This document shows positions 38,237-50,818 of a stretch of 64,000 nt of DNA, one piece after another (position 1 is the stretch's first letter; each line of letters starts with the position of its first letter). Both the position numbers and the translations under genes were made by a program. The notes beneath the pieces are model-generated. The model did no database searches. It was given only the letters and a program-made list of their open reading frames with translations, and was not told the origin of the DNA. The DNA comes from Coleophoma eucalyptorum (lineage: Eukaryota; Ascomycota; Leotiomycetes; Helotiales; Dermateaceae), in contig JALRME010000024.1 in the NCBI GenBank assembly GCA_026120035.1, forward strand, positions 434,001 through 498,000, given 5' to 3'.

Positions 38237-39089
38237 GTTTGGTTGTGAGGTGATAGTGTGTAAAGCAGGGAAGAAGGAGGGGTTGTAAGAACGAGATCAG
38301 GGATCGATTGGTGGTACAAGTAGCAAGGTAGTCTCAAGCTCCAACCTCCCAAACTTCCTATGATATCTTATAAAAGTAAAAGGACTCAGAAAAACAGAGA
38401 TGTCCTCGAATTTATAAGGTAAGGAGTAATCTCACAAATCCCATTTACGAAATTTTCGGAGATATGGATTTCCTTAGGAAGGAGGTTATCTTGAACTTAT
38501 TCCCCACAGCGGGGTGCTCCCGATAAGGCAACAGTGCCATTTCACCTCTGGCTTTCAGGAGAACACTGTGACGAGACATGCTTTCGGTATGTTTTCAAAC
38601 CAGTAATTTCATATTTTTCAGCTCGGTATGACTCATCGAGTCATTGGGACACAAAATGTCAGCAAAAGATATTTGTCTGTCAAATAAGGAGTCTCCTAGA
38701 AATCAAAGGCGTGGTCTAGGATATCAAAATTGCCGGGTGCTTATGGTGAGCGGTAGCCCTGGCCGGTGGAAACCGACGGCGTATCTTATTGGGTGCTGTA
38801 CCTTTATCGAGCACGAACTTAACTAAGCAATAGTTGGATGCCGGCAATTGCGTCTACAAATGCATGTTCATTGGCTATCGTCTATATGGTATGAAATATG
38901 CAGAATCTTTAAACGTGCTAGCTAACAACAATTCAAATACAGAAATCCAAATTCTTCAACGCCAATGCTTTCTATAATGGCAGTGCAGGACTGTAGGTAG
39001 TTAACCATGGGAGAAAGAGGTAGATAGCAACGCTCGCTCGCTTAAATTTACATAACAATTTCGTCGCCTCACATTTATGGTCCACGTAC
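38237..39089. promoter_or_regulatory. upstream region of the deaminase gene
   Basis: 853 bases between two minus-strand genes. No ORF with recognisable content; presumably the deaminase promoter and the esterase 3' flank. Confidence 0.45.
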
Positions 39090-40539
39090 CTAGAGGATGA
39101 ACTCCTCATCCAGCCAATGCCGGAAGACGACCTTGCCCTCGTCGAAACTTGGCTTCTCGGTACGTATAATGATTGCGGCATGACTGTGCATAACCTTATG
39201 GATATGAACCGGGTATTTTCGCCATCCAACATTGTCCAATGCCTGAATCATGGAGAACTGATATGGCGCCAGAGCCAAGGTTGGCACTTCAGGATGGGAA
39301 GATTTTTCAGTGACTTTAGGAGTTTGTGGTCGTTCAGATAGCGAAGCATTTGGCTCATTTTGGGTTGCTTCCTCTTCGCTCCCTTCCACGAGATATTCGT
39401 TGCTCTGTGCACTGTTGAGGTTCTCGTATACATCTTCCACAGCTTCACGCATGCCCGTAAGTAGCAGTGGCACACGATAATTTCCTGGTTCAATACCTGC
39501 CAAGCCTTTTTCATAGAGCCTGATTCTGCGGTTGCTTCGGAGCGACTGAACACCGGAATTGATCAGGAAAGCTACGACACCGATTGGTATGAATATGATC
39601 ATTGCCATAATGAGGGGCAGGCGCCCAATTGTGGTCTGGCTGCTTTTGATAAATCGGGCTGAAAATGTAGCGTCACTCTCCTCTGGATCACTAGGCGCAA
39701 TTGGGCATGCTGGGTCGACTATCACATCATCATATCCCTTAAGATAGTTGATCTTGATGTTGTTAAGATTTGTAAAGGGATCGGTCTTCGATATGCCCGT
39801 GGTGTAGTACACAGCACTTCTGTCGTTGATGATATTCGTGTACAGAGTTCGTCGCTCAAACTTTGCCAGACCCTTAATAAAGATCGATTCGGGATCAGCC
39901 AGTATTTCAAGAAGTGGACGGCCAGTGCCTCGAAACTTGTCTATGGTGAATAATTGGCGACCAGAAGTCGATAGTGTCCTAGCTCCCAACACGTTCCAGA
40001 TATGATTATGCCAACCACGCAAAGGAGTTCTCACGCCAAGATGGGGGGATGCAAAGGTCGTGAAGTTCTAGAGCTGTCAGCGATGGCTCAAATCACAACT
40101 AAACTGCCAGAACGCACCATAGGTTTTATCTTCTCAAAGAACCCTTTGCTGTCAAGTAAGCCTACGGCATAACGGGAGACGAGACCGCCTAGGGAGTACC
40201 CAACGATCGATAGTCGCTTGATCTCCTGGCCCAACTTCGCCAGCTTTTCTATCTCCTCTTCTATTTCCTGGCAGACTCGCTCGCCACCTAGCTCGATCCC
40301 ATCGTAGGTGAAGCTGCCGCTGTTACGCTTGGCCACAAGAATGTGTAAATTGTCTTCGGGGTGCTTCTCACGAAGCGCTTTAGCCATGGCCGCGAGATGG
40401 TTTGGGTTTCCCCATAATCTAGAAAGTTGTCAGTAAAGGCACATGGTTTGTCCGGTATCCAGAGGGTTCTTGCATGCGCGTACCCATGAACGAGGACGCA
40501 GAGATGCTGCGCTTCCTGGCTGCCACCGGTGTAATCCAT
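39090..40539 (-). CDS. DUF676 serine esterase/lipase with a membrane segment (ROG1-like)
   Basis: Three exons on minus, 40539-40484, 40418-40118 and 40067-39090, give 444 aa. It opens MDYTGGSQEAQHLCVLVHG, then LWGNPNHL, the oxyanion-side strand of alpha/beta-hydrolases in the DUF676 group. The nucleophile is Ser in VGYSLGGLVSRYAVG. FASPHLGVR follows, as in yeast Rog1 and related lipid hydrolases. One strong hydrophobic segment (MAMIIFIPIGVVAFLI) lies in the second half, flanked by basic residues. A late His in HIHKVMHSHAAII could complete the triad. Likely a membrane- or lipid-droplet-bound lipase or acyl-hydrolase; substrate unknown. Both introns (50 and 65 nt) fall in conserved turns and close the frame. 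It is divergent from REX3. Confidence 0.85.
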
Positions 40540-41177
40540 GACTTTCTGAGTGAGCAAGGACCGGTCGATACAAACCGTGAAGGGAAGCAATGTGGCGATT
40601 TAGGGAAGTGGTCGAAGTAATGTCTCGTTAATGATGACGAGACACTACTTTGACCTAGAAGGGGCCGTGGGCTTGCGGCCGCTTCTCAGCTCGTGCTGAT
40701 TCGGAGGGCGAGCGATGCGACGGCGGCCACTTTCCCGAGATCCTGGGCGTTCGCTGCAAGAGCTACAGGGAAAGAGTTCGGTAGAGGGGCAATCAGCGCC
40801 TCAGAGCAGTTCTAGCCTTGGAATTAGCACGGCACGGTGCATATAAAGCAGATCTGGATCGCGAGACGGGTATTTTGGCCAGTGTATTTGTGACAAGAAA
40901 ATGAGAAGAAGGAGGAGTGTTTGGAAGGAGGGAGAAATGAAAAAGATAGTGGGACGTGGGTGGGAATAGATAAGGGATTGATTAGCTCTAGTCAAAGGTG
41001 TTCAAGCTCAACCGCAGGCAGGGGGTATTTGGATCTTAGGGCCAAGGCAGGGCAGAAGAAGCACAAAGTGTACCGTGTACCACACGATAACGAATTTCTT
41101 TTGTTCCTGGTTAGATCCTCCATACAGTAATTGTGCGCGGACAAGGCAAGCAGCGGTGTGGCGCCGTCGTGGTGTAC

Positions 41178-41222
<45 letters not shown>

Positions 41223-41983
41223 CGGTATAGACCCTGGCTATAGCAGCCTGCAGTTGGTGTTGACAGCAGTTCGTTCTACAGTAGTAAGCAGGCAGGCAGT
41301 CAGGCTAGCCGGTAGGCTGGCAGGTTAGGTAGGCAGGTAGTTAGAGCTAAAGTTAAAGCAACAGACGACGTACTTCCTACCAATCTGCTTCCTTCGCCCT
41401 CTTCACTGCAGCCCAAGCAATCCCAGCCACCTTGCTGATGAGGCTGTAGCAGCACGCACAGGGGGCATTCACCCGACATGCACAATACCCAGTAACCGTG
41501 GTACGGCTTTCTGATTCTGGTACTCCCAAGTCGAGTCGAGCTCAACGACCAATCATCTTTTCTCCGGTGGAGCCTCGGCCGCAGTCAGCCAATCCTTAAA
41601 TCTCACTACCTACCAACGTGACCAGACAGCCAGACAGCAAACATCGATGCACGTAACCCAAGTCGATCGACCCCTCAAACCCATCTCGGCCAATTCGTGT
41701 CTCTTCATGCTATGCCACTTGAGGTAAGATAGCCTAGCTTTGCCGCACAAAGGATCTGCCAGTCAGTCACTTCGACACCTCATCACTGTCCCTCGTAGTC
41801 CCTCAGCCAATCAGCCCTGCCCTTCGCCTGTTCTTCTCCATCAGCTCCATCGGCTAGAACTACAATACTGCCCGGTACAGCCCCCTGCCCTCCTTGTTCG
41901 CCGTCTTAACTAGTGCCCTATGCGGCTCTCAGCAACATCCTCCTTGTCAACCTGATCTGAACCAGCCAGGTCACGAGATCAAC
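40540..41983. promoter_or_regulatory. divergent intergenic region between esterase and REX3
   Basis: 1.44 kb between two starts. It holds a GCA repeat (listed) and short AGGCAGG-type repeats at about 41288-41340. The frame entering REX3 stays open upstream of its ATG but has no earlier ATG, so it is not extended. Confidence 0.5.
41178..41219. repeat. (GCA)14 trinucleotide repeat
   Basis: Fourteen perfect GCA units in non-coding DNA between the divergent esterase and REX3 starts. Read as CAG it would encode poly-Gln, but no supported gene covers it. It is long enough to vary in length between strains. Confidence 0.95.
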
Positions 41984-44047
41984 ATGTTCCAAACTAAAGG
42001 TCTCTTCTCCAACGTTCTGTGTCCTCATGCTCAGAGCTGCCTGCTCCCGAATTGCATCTTCCTACACTCGACAGCGCCATCTCTAAACCCAATCCCGAGC
42101 AATGCTGGTCATGTAGCACTCCAAGCCGGAGATGATCATGATGGACAGAGGAAGCGTCGAAAGGTTGAAAGGGAAGAGAGCAAGACTCCGCAGCTAAAGG
42201 AGGAGCCAGTATCCTCTACTCCTAAAGCAAGTCAACCAAGAGTGCCTGCTGTTAAGCCCCACGAAAGCCCAGCCAAGAAAACCTCATCTTTACATCGTCC
42301 AATATCACCACCACCACTGCGGAGACAAAGCCAAGATGGCAAGCAAACTCAGACTGCTACCACACCAGCCAAAGTCAGTGGTACTGTAAAAGTGCCAGCC
42401 AAGGCACCACTGAAGAAAGAGGGACTCAACCCTCGGGCTCTTAAAAGAGGTGCTCCAGCAACCCATGACATGAGATTTAGACTCTTGAGGGCACTCCACG
42501 AGCAATTCGTTCGCTTGAACACCGAGCTTGCCAAAGACGCAAACAATGAGGAAAAGAAACTTGTCCTTTCAGAGCAAGAGCTCATCACTAAGGCATTGGA
42601 TATTGAAGAGAATGCAACAGTATCAGCTCCAATTTACTCCAATGTTGTGAAAAACAATATCTTGCTATACAAGCGAATGACAGTTGCGAAATGGAAAGAG
42701 GAACGTGCAAAAGACGTAGCAGCCGAGGAAGCACGCAATAACCCCCCTCCGTCAGATCCGATACTCCCCAAATTATTGGACTCTCCAAAGGTCATTGAAA
42801 CAGGCCTGAATACTGATGAAGAGATCAATTTGCTTCCCAGACTTCTCACTCCGGTTGACGGGCTGTCAAAGCATGGCTATGTCAACTCCGTGCCTACAGC
42901 TGCTGAAATTGAGTCTGCGAAACGGGGCGTCCAAGCAGCCAAAGGCTGGGAAGTTTGCGATCGGTGCAAGAGTCGATTCCAAGTCTTTCCTGAGCGCAGA
43001 GAAGAAGATGGAGCCCTCTCTTCAGGTGGTCCCTGCATACACCATTACGGAAAACCATACTGGCAAGAACGCTTAGCTTCCGATCCAAAATCGAAGCGCG
43101 AAAAGCGTTATAGATGCTGTGGTGAAGCCATGGGCGATTCTTCCGGCTGTACCAAGATCGAGTCTCATGTATTTAAGATCACGGAGGTCAAAAGATTGGC
43201 TTCCGTCCTGAACTTCATTGAGACCCCTGCAAATGCCAACGCCTCGCCTGAGAAACCAGTCTGTATAGACGGGGAGATGGGCTACACAGTCTACGGGCTT
43301 GAACTAATCCGTTTGACTGCCACATCCTGGCCTAGCGGCGATGAGCTACTCGACGTGCTCGTAAAGCCCGTAGGAGGAATCCTAGATCTCAATTCTCGCT
43401 ACTCCGGAGTCTGGCCTAGTGACATGGCCGATGCTATCCCCTACTCAGCAGCAAGAGTACCCTCAAACTTAAACAGTAAGGCCCTCCGAGTCGTCTCCTC
43501 GCCCGCAGAAGCACGCTCTCTCCTCCTCCAGCATCTCTCACCACAAACACCACTTATCGGCCATGGCCTTGAAAATGACCTCAATGCCATCCGACTCATC
43601 CACCCAACCTTGATTGATACAGCGCTTCTATTCCCCCACAAAGCCGGTTTGCCATACCGCAATGCACTCAAGATGCTGATGGAGACGCACCTCAACCGAC
43701 GCATCCAAGTGACACAGAATATCGATGGCAAGGTCGTGGGACACGATAGCAAAGAAGATGCCAATGCCGCTGGGGAGCTTGTGCGGTTTGCCGTTGGCAG
43801 GGAATGGGCAAAGATGAGGAGAGAGGGCTGGAAGCTTATGGGAGGAGCGTTCCTGCCGCCTACTCCAAAGGAAACGCCGGTGCTGCTGTCGTTCGATAAT
43901 GCACGTAGCGCCTCGCGATTATCAGTCAGGGAACTTGAAAGAGATCAGACTATTGAGGCTGCGCCTCAAAGGATTATTCCTGCAAAGAAGCAGACTGGAG
44001 ATAAGAGGAACAGGCATGAGACTGAGTTAGAGGAGGGCAAACTCTGA
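41984..44047 (+). CDS. REX3: RNA exonuclease 3 (DEDDh family)
   Basis: Single exon, 687 aa. It opens MFQTKGLFSNVLCPHAQSC and carries a CCCH zinc motif (C13, C19, C24, H28), as fungal Rex3 proteins do. A Lys/Pro/Ser-rich linker follows. A Cys-rich patch around 325-395 (CDRCKSRF, CCGEA) is also typical of Rex3. The exonuclease begins at about 426 with CIDGEMGYTVYGLELIRLTA, where Asp and Glu bind metal. GHGLENDLNA at about 525 gives the second Asp. GHDSKEDANAA at about 586 gives the catalytic His and last Asp. In yeast, Rex3 trims 3' ends of RNase MRP RNA and other small RNAs. Open frame continues upstream without an ATG; the ATG at 41984 starts the conserved N-terminus. Confidence 0.9.
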   Translation: MFQTKGLFSNVLCPHAQSCLLPNCIFLHSTAPSLNPIPSNAGHVALQAGDDHDGQRKRRKVEREESKTPQLKEEPVSSTPKASQPRVPAVKPHESPAKKTSSLHRPISPPPLRRQSQDGKQTQTATTPAKVSGTVKVPAKAPLKKEGLNPRALKRGAPATHDMRFRLLRALHEQFVRLNTELAKDANNEEKKLVLSEQELITKALDIEENATVSAPIYSNVVKNNILLYKRMTVAKWKEERAKDVAAEEARNNPPPSDPILPKLLDSPKVIETGLNTDEEINLLPRLLTPVDGLSKHGYVNSVPTAAEIESAKRGVQAAKGWEVCDRCKSRFQVFPERREEDGALSSGGPCIHHYGKPYWQERLASDPKSKREKRYRCCGEAMGDSSGCTKIESHVFKITEVKRLASVLNFIETPANANASPEKPVCIDGEMGYTVYGLELIRLTATSWPSGDELLDVLVKPVGGILDLNSRYSGVWPSDMADAIPYSAARVPSNLNSKALRVVSSPAEARSLLLQHLSPQTPLIGHGLENDLNAIRLIHPTLIDTALLFPHKAGLPYRNALKMLMETHLNRRIQVTQNIDGKVVGHDSKEDANAAGELVRFAVGREWAKMRREGWKLMGGAFLPPTPKETPVLLSFDNARSASRLSVRELERDQTIEAAPQRIIPAKKQTGDKRNRHETELEEGKL

Positions 44048-47000
44048 GTCGGCTGTCCTTCACATGGAGATTCAGTCTTTTCGGGGTTGGCATATGGATT
44101 AAAGAAAGGTTGCTATATTATTAGCATAGAATCTATGGGCTTAGCGTTAAATGTTAATCCATAGGAGATTTTAGAAGCATAGCGATAAGGCCAAAGCAAG
44201 AGTTGCATAAACTTCACATGGGCAACGGCTACGGACCGTAGAAATTGCATGCACCTTACAATATCTAAATACCAAAATCACAAGGTCGAGAGCTTGCATT
44301 AAAATTATGGTGTGTCCTCATTTCTGTCAGTAATGGATAACCGGCACAAATAAAAGCCAGCAGTCTCTTTTGTAGTGTAGCTTTGATGATGTCGCGCCAA
44401 TGAGATGGCTTCTACTAGTTGCGAATTCATATGCACCAGCAGATGGTTTCTGACCTGGCCCCTCCTAAAATACTGGGTATAGATCATATCTGACTGTTCC
44501 CACAGTCATAACCCAAAGAAACGGTGAGGCTTGGTAAGCAGTTTGATGGTAGCGGCCCAGATGCACAAGTCCTGCCATTGCCTCTGCTTCTTACCCATTA
44601 TTTCCTTTCGAACTTGGTCAGCCAACCTCGTCGCGAGAGGAAGACACTGTTGTTTGTAGAGCTCGCCGAGAGATAGGGAAATCCCAAGAAACGTAGAGGA
44701 ACTCTGATACTCTGCTACTCACCATCAATGAAAACCCTACTCTCTCGTCATTGGAACACATTGAATAGCAGCCGCAGTCGATTCTTGCAGGGTGGTCTTT
44801 ATAGTGCCAAAACAGCGCCTTAGTTGCTCGTTCCGTTGCCTACTTTCGGCATGACGATGGCCGCAAATATTGAAGCGTCCAGTCTTCCTACCTTCATTAC
44901 TTCCTTGCCAAACCACTTAAATTCGCTTAGCATAACAAGGGAATTCAGGGGAGAGAAAAAGATTGGTAAGTGCCTGCCTATTCATGATTGAAATGTGGAC
45001 TTCGAATAAGTAAATTCTTTCTTAGTTCTCCTTGATCAAAGGATAGAGCACCACTCAATTAATTTCCTCAGTCATCACCTCATTAGAGTGGCAAGTACGT
45101 ACGTACCTCCTCCCTCAACCCTTCCCATCACTTCCCTTATCTCGAGATATCTTTGTCTCCTGCCTTTCGGGCGAGGTGGCATATAAAAATAGAGAATCTC
45201 GCACTCGTCGGTACGCACGGAGCCGGGACGTCAAGCCCTCTCGCTTACTGTACAATGCGGGAGGGAGGGATGGATGTGTATGCACGGAAGTACCGTGCCT
45301 AGGCGGAGGAAGGGAGAGGGTTGGTTTCCGAGGTACAGTAGTAGTAGTAGTAGTAATCAAGAAATCACGCTCGGCGGAAGCAAACCCCTCGACGTTCGGC
45401 TTTTCTCTGCTAACGAGGTCGAGACTGCTGCGTGTCACGAGTGCGGGTCACGACTCACAGGGCCACCCTTCGCTATGGTTTGTCTCAGAAGGGGATGTGG
45501 GTGATACCGGATATACTGTAAACTTATGTGGAATCATAAGGGATGAAGTAGCCTATGTATGTAAAACCCGCTTCTTCTTCTTCTATGTATAAATGCTGTC
45601 TGGGGTTTCACGGGATTCCAAATTATAGGGTCTATATAGGCCTAGGGGGAGTTCGAGGAACTAGAGAAAGCAAGCTAGCAAGAGTGTTTTTTGTGAAATG
45701 ATTATCTAAACTATTTTCTTAGGTGCTCTGTTATTGTCATTTGAGGCTCTAGGCCTTTAGATTGTCTGGTATCTGATCACTCCTTTCTTAAGTCCAGGAG
45801 GGCAGGTGACTTCTGAGCCTTATGGCAGTGGCCCGTGAGTCATGCCCCACTAAGTATGGATGGTAAGGAGGGTTTGCTGAGGCTGGCAAGTAAGCGACGG
45901 AGATATGGGATAACGGAGTTACTTTTTGGGGTATGGAAGGAGGCTGTCTTTGCTTACCTCTTGCCATTGGGTGGAGAAAGCATAGGGTCAATATTGAGAA
46001 GTGCAGGGAGGGATGTAGGGTTTCGTAGTAAAGTCAAAGGTCATGGTCCTCGCCATGGGATGCCCATATGTCGTAATTCACAGCATAGATGTAAGCTAAG
46101 CTTGAGCCGATACCCGCAATTTCAACAAGATAACGCTCTATTCTTAACCCGTTCGGGACCAAGTTGCAGTCGGATACTAACTAGTATGATGGAAGCGTAT
46201 GGAGGAAACAGAAAAACGTTACGGCCGAAGGATATTCTTGCCTGGATCTCAAGTCCGAAACTGACTTGGGTATCTGCGATACGACTAGGGCTGAAGAGGC
46301 TTTGCTCCTCGTGTTTGTTGAGCCCAAGCTAGACCCGGACCATAAACATGTTGAAATAACTTTTTGTTTATGGTTGTCCCTCAATGATTGCTGCAGTCGG
46401 CCTACGAGCCGAGCTTGCCGTGACCGAAGCTTAAGCTGAATAGCTAAGAGGGGTGAATCGCAATCACACCGATCGAGCACGCGGGAGAGCACAGTAAGCA
46501 AGCAACCTCCTGAACGTGGCTTACCACGTTGACGGGGGTTTGCCAGGGCAAGAAGCTGGTAATGGGTGTGGAGAAAATAGCGGATATGATTCACACGATG
46601 AATCACTGTCATATTCCTGTCCCTGGCATTGATGAGAGTGGTCCATATGTACGTACAGCGAGTCTCGAATCTTGGAGGCTCTCTGGCGTGGACGAGGCTC
46701 GAAGAGAGAGAATCCTGTGGCCACGCTACTTATGAAGGAGCCTTAGCGTTGGCAGAAGGGCTGGCCCGGTACCCGCACGATGATGTCAGTGCAGCCAAGG
46801 CAGACCAACGGATAAGCTTCCAGAAGGCTGTCAAGCAAAGGACATACATCAGCACTGTAATCCTCCTGCAGCCCGGAGTCGGGAGAACACTGGGTTGGAG
46901 CAGCGCAGCGCAATGAAAGGCATAGTACGATATTATGATTGACGTGGGCAGAAAAGATGTAGCGAAAGCTCCGAGTCGCGAGCCAACGCGTGTCTAAGGC

Positions 47001-47893
47001 GTGGACATCGTACCTCGCGCCTCGGTCATCTGCAGAGGGCGTCAACGAAAAGCTTAGCCTGGAGTCGGAGATAGAATAGCCTTCTCGGCTCGCACTGCAA
47101 TGCTCAAAGTTATGCAAAATCGGGTATGCGGCAAGCAAGGGCTTTCACATGCGGCCACCATGATTGGGTACCTCGTCGTAATTGACCGGGGGGTTCTGGC
47201 CCAGAGGGACGCTCGCCCAGAGTGCGGGTGCTTCTGCTCCTTACCCGCACTCGCCGCTCTCAGACGAAAGGCCGAAGGGCGAGGGTGCTCGCTAAACTGG
47301 TCTCTTTGGGTGCCGACCTCTGCTCTTTTGTCATCAAGGAACGCTGCTGCCACTGGTGCTCGCCTTGTCCAGATCCTGTCCTTGCCGGATGGAGATATCA
47401 GCCTGGTCCGAAGTCCTGGAAGAGGATGGAGCTACCATGGGAAAGGGACCCTGAAAACATCTGAGCCTGGTCCCCCCCCCCACTAGATTTGCATTTTTCG
47501 ATTTCTAAGCGACCGGATCTAAGAAAGTCTTTCGTCATGGATAGGCGCGAGTGGGTGTACAGTCTTGCGTCGGCCATAATGAACTTCCATACGAAATGCC
47601 GACTAGGAATTTAGTTGCCATGAGATCATATATAATAGCAATGACATCTCCTCTGTAGAACCATTATCCTCACCCCATCATCTCGTGCAGTACATCATTG
47701 ACAGCTCCATCCGCCATTCATATCATCTCTATACCAGCCTTGCCTGCCGAGATCCCCATCCCCAATCTGCCTTTGCATCGAGTTCATCTTGTATCAGTAC
47801 CACCGAAACCCAGGGAACCCATACACCCCGGTTTCGACCCACCCTTTCAAAAAGCAACCCCTTCTGCAGGGTTGTGTCATCCCATCTATAAGA
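44048..47893. other. 3.8-kb gene-free stretch left of the MFS exporter
   Basis: No supported coding region. Frames of 95-165 codons overlap on both strands and lack domains. A short GTA repeat lies at about 45335-45355 and 10 C at 47472-47481. The last 250 bases are leader-like for the MFS gene. I looked for transposase or reverse-transcriptase motifs and saw none. Confidence 0.5.
47629..47636 (+). promoter_or_regulatory. candidate TATA box for the MFS exporter gene
   Basis: TATATAAT stands about 260 bases before the chosen start and just before a C/T/A-rich leader. Position and context fit a core promoter; unproven. Confidence 0.4.
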
Positions 47894-49914
47894 ATGCGGG
47901 CTTCGCACGATACCGATAGGACGCAGGTAGCAAGTCCTCACGATAGTCACGAACATATGGACACTTTGGTAGAAAAGAAGACCAACATGTCTAACCAACC
48001 GAGCAGCCCGGATGGCCCACACCTTCTTGCCGACGAGAAGGTGCAACAACAAAACCGAGGGCGCACAAACAGTGACAACGACGTTATGGGAAGTACCGCA
48101 ACCAACAGCGTGATCGATGACCGCGATATTGAGAAGGGTGATGAGGTTGAGAACGAACCCGATCCCGAAGAAGGAACCAAGGAAGAGAAGGAGAAAGATC
48201 CTAACTTGGTCGAGTGGGATGGGCCTGACGATCCCGAAAACCCCATGAACTGGTCCACGAGTAAGAAATGGATCGTCACTATTGCTTTGGGTTTCTTGAC
48301 CTTTGTTATCACCTTCGCCTCCAGTGTGTTCAGTACTTCTACCGTACCGGTTGCTTTACATTTCGGAGTCAGGTACGTCGATATAGATCATCCTTCCACA
48401 CTATCACTAGCTTACACCTTTTGCAGCACGGAGGTATCAGTACTCGGCACCAGTTTATTTGTTCTTGGCTTTGCTGCCGGACCATTGGTAAGTCTTAAAA
48501 AGATAGCCTTGCATATTACTCTCGTCTAACCTGTATAGATTTGGGGTCCTGGAAGTGAGGTCTTCGGTCGCAAGACGCCTCTCTTTATCGGCTACTTTGT
48601 CTTTGCTATCTTCCAGATTCCCGTTGCTGTCGCCGTCAACCTGGAGACTATCATGCTTTGCCGATTCTTTGGTGGAATGTTCGGTTCTGCTCCATTGGCC
48701 ATCGTCGGAGGCACTCTTGCTGGTAAGTCATCGGTAGCGAAGCCCCCTTAGGAAGCCGTTACTAACCTATATAGACTTCTGGGGCCCCGTTGATCGTGGT
48801 GTAGCCGTTTGTGTCTTTGCCGCTGCCACTTTCATTGGTCCAATTGCTGGTGAGTCCTCGTTCGTTCTACCTTTTCGACACTGTATACTGACAGCATCCA
48901 GGTCCTATCATGGGTGGATTCATTGTAGACTCTCACCTAGGATGGCGATGGACCGCATGGATTACCCTGATCATGGCAGCTCTCTTCGGAACCATTGCGT
49001 TTATCCTCGTTCCCGAGACCTCTCACCCCAAGCTTCTCCAACAGCGCGCAAAGAAAATGCGTTTTGAGCAGAAGAACTGGGCCATCCACGCAAAGGCTGA
49101 TGAGACTCAAGTCGACTTGAAGAATATCGTTCACAACTACTTCTTGAAGCCTTTCATCATGCTTCTTAAGGAACCTATCTTGGTCTTGGTTACACTGTAC
49201 ATGGCTTTGATTTATGGGTATGTACTCAATATTCTATTTCCTACAAGCCAATGCTAACATGCTATAGTATCCTCTATCTTTTCTTCGAGGCATACCCAAT
49301 CTCCTTCCAAGAAGAGCGTGGATGGAACGAGGGAGTTGGTGCCTTACCATTCATCGGTATTCTCATCGGTGTCCTATGCGGCGGTGCCACCATCACATAT
49401 GTTACCAAGACACGTTTCGCCCGCAAGCTTAAGAAGCACGGCAGAGTCGTTCCCGAAGAACGTCTTCCTCCCATGATCTTGGGTGCTATCTTATTGCCTA
49501 TTGGTCTCTTTTGGTTTGCATGGACCAGCAGTCCTAACATTACAGTAAGCTACTCACTTATCATCCAACCGAAGGTCAGAAAATAACTAACTCGTTTTCC
49601 AGTGGGTACCCCAAGTCATCGCCGGAATTCCTATTGGATGGGGAATCCTAATGATCTTCTTGCAAGGGTTGAACTACATCATCGACGTATACATGTGGCA
49701 CGCCAACTCGGCCATCGCAGCCAACACTCTCGTCCGAAGTTTCGCTGGTGGTGGATTCCCTCTCTTCGCTACCGCCATGTACCACACCCTGGGTGTAGCA
49801 TGGGCAACTTCCCTGCTCGCCTTCTTGTGTGTTGCGCTCATCCCCGTTCCTATCCTCTTCTTCGTGTACGGCAAGAAGATTAGAGCGGCGAGCAAGTTTG
49901 CTCCTGTCATTTAG
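47894..49914 (+). CDS. MFS drug:H+ antiporter, DHA1 type (Flr1/Tpo-like)
   Basis: Seven exons: 47894-48372, 48427-48487, 48539-48722, 48775-48849, 48902-49217, 49268-49544 and 49603-49914, giving 567 aa. An acidic, Ser-rich tail of about 130 residues runs into VEWDGPDDPENPMNWSTSKK, the standard entry of fungal DHA1 carriers. Later hallmarks are GPLIWGPGSEVFGRKTPLF (motif A-like), CRFFGGMFGSAPLAIVGGTL, FIGPIAGPIMGGFI (motif C of antiporters) and LGWRWTAWI. Twelve membrane segments are traceable. It probably exports drugs, polyamines or other small molecules at the plasma membrane; the cargo is not predictable. Six introns of 50-58 nt all restore the alignment. Met32 (47987) is an alternative start. 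Confidence 0.92.
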
Positions 49915-50818
49915 GAGCCAAAAGGGTTTCGCTAAAACTCTTTCTTGGTTTGGATGTCATGGCTACTCTGGTATTAATAATGAATGTCATTTTGGGACAA
50001 TTGAGCGATTTTTGTTTGGTTTTAGCATAGCGAGGATACTTAGACAGGCAAAGGCATAGGCATAGGCATAGGCATAGATAATAATTCTACTTACATACAC
50101 ATTACAATTTTTACTTGCTACATACTAGTAACTTTCGTGCATTTAGTAAGCGACCTAGTGTGTTTTGGGTGAATTGTCTGAGCTTAGCAGAACGAGTGAT
50201 CGGCTATCAATAGAATCAACTTGTATCTACCATACCGACCAATCGAAAACATAAGTGCCTCGCTCACTTGGACTGTAAAAGGCAAACGAGCCCAATGGGA
50301 TGACAATTCAATAGCAGCACTTTGGAAGCTGCTTAAGGAAACAACTGCTAGTCTTGCAAGCCTCATGCGCGAAATCTGCGCGAAATCCAAAATCCAATTC
50401 CTGTTCGGTGTATATGTTGAAGGAAAAGGACATAGAGTTGGAATTGCCCTTTTGAGTTGAAGAGCTCTTAATCGAGAGAGACCGTAAGAGGCCTGCCTCA
50501 AGTACTTGACTGACGCTTGGAATACAACAAAGCCTATTGCCTGGTTATTTGACTTCTAACAGTATAGAACAACACTAAATAACTCATCTGCACTATCCAA
50601 TCAAGCACTATATAGGTATACTTATTTCCTTTTAGACTCTTTCAACACTTGTAAGAGGGAATCTAAGAAGCCCATATGTTGCCTTGGACTAAGTACGAAC
50701 ATTCACGTGACCGATCAATTTACGCGTCCAGTCACGAATTCGAGCGCGTCACTCTCGTTCGCGAAACTTCCTCTCCAGAGCTTCGACCTCAAGAGACACC
50801 AGTACAATTCACCACGCA
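49915..50818. other. spacer between the MFS exporter and RFC5
   Basis: About 900 bases; MFS 3' flank with four AGGCAT units at 50052-50075, then the RFC5 promoter. No gene supported. Confidence 0.5.
50052..50075. repeat. (AGGCAT)4 hexanucleotide repeat
   Basis: Four perfect units about 140 bases after the MFS stop codon, preceded by an imperfect AGGCAA unit. Probably within the 3' untranslated region. Confidence 0.9.

Noticed and set aside
44048..47893. Possible decayed transposon
   Set aside because: No transposase, integrase or reverse-transcriptase motifs and no clear terminal repeats were seen.
22637..49914. Idea of a secondary-metabolite cluster around the two MFS genes
   Set aside because: No polyketide synthase, peptide synthetase, terpene cyclase or P450 is present, and the genes between are housekeeping.
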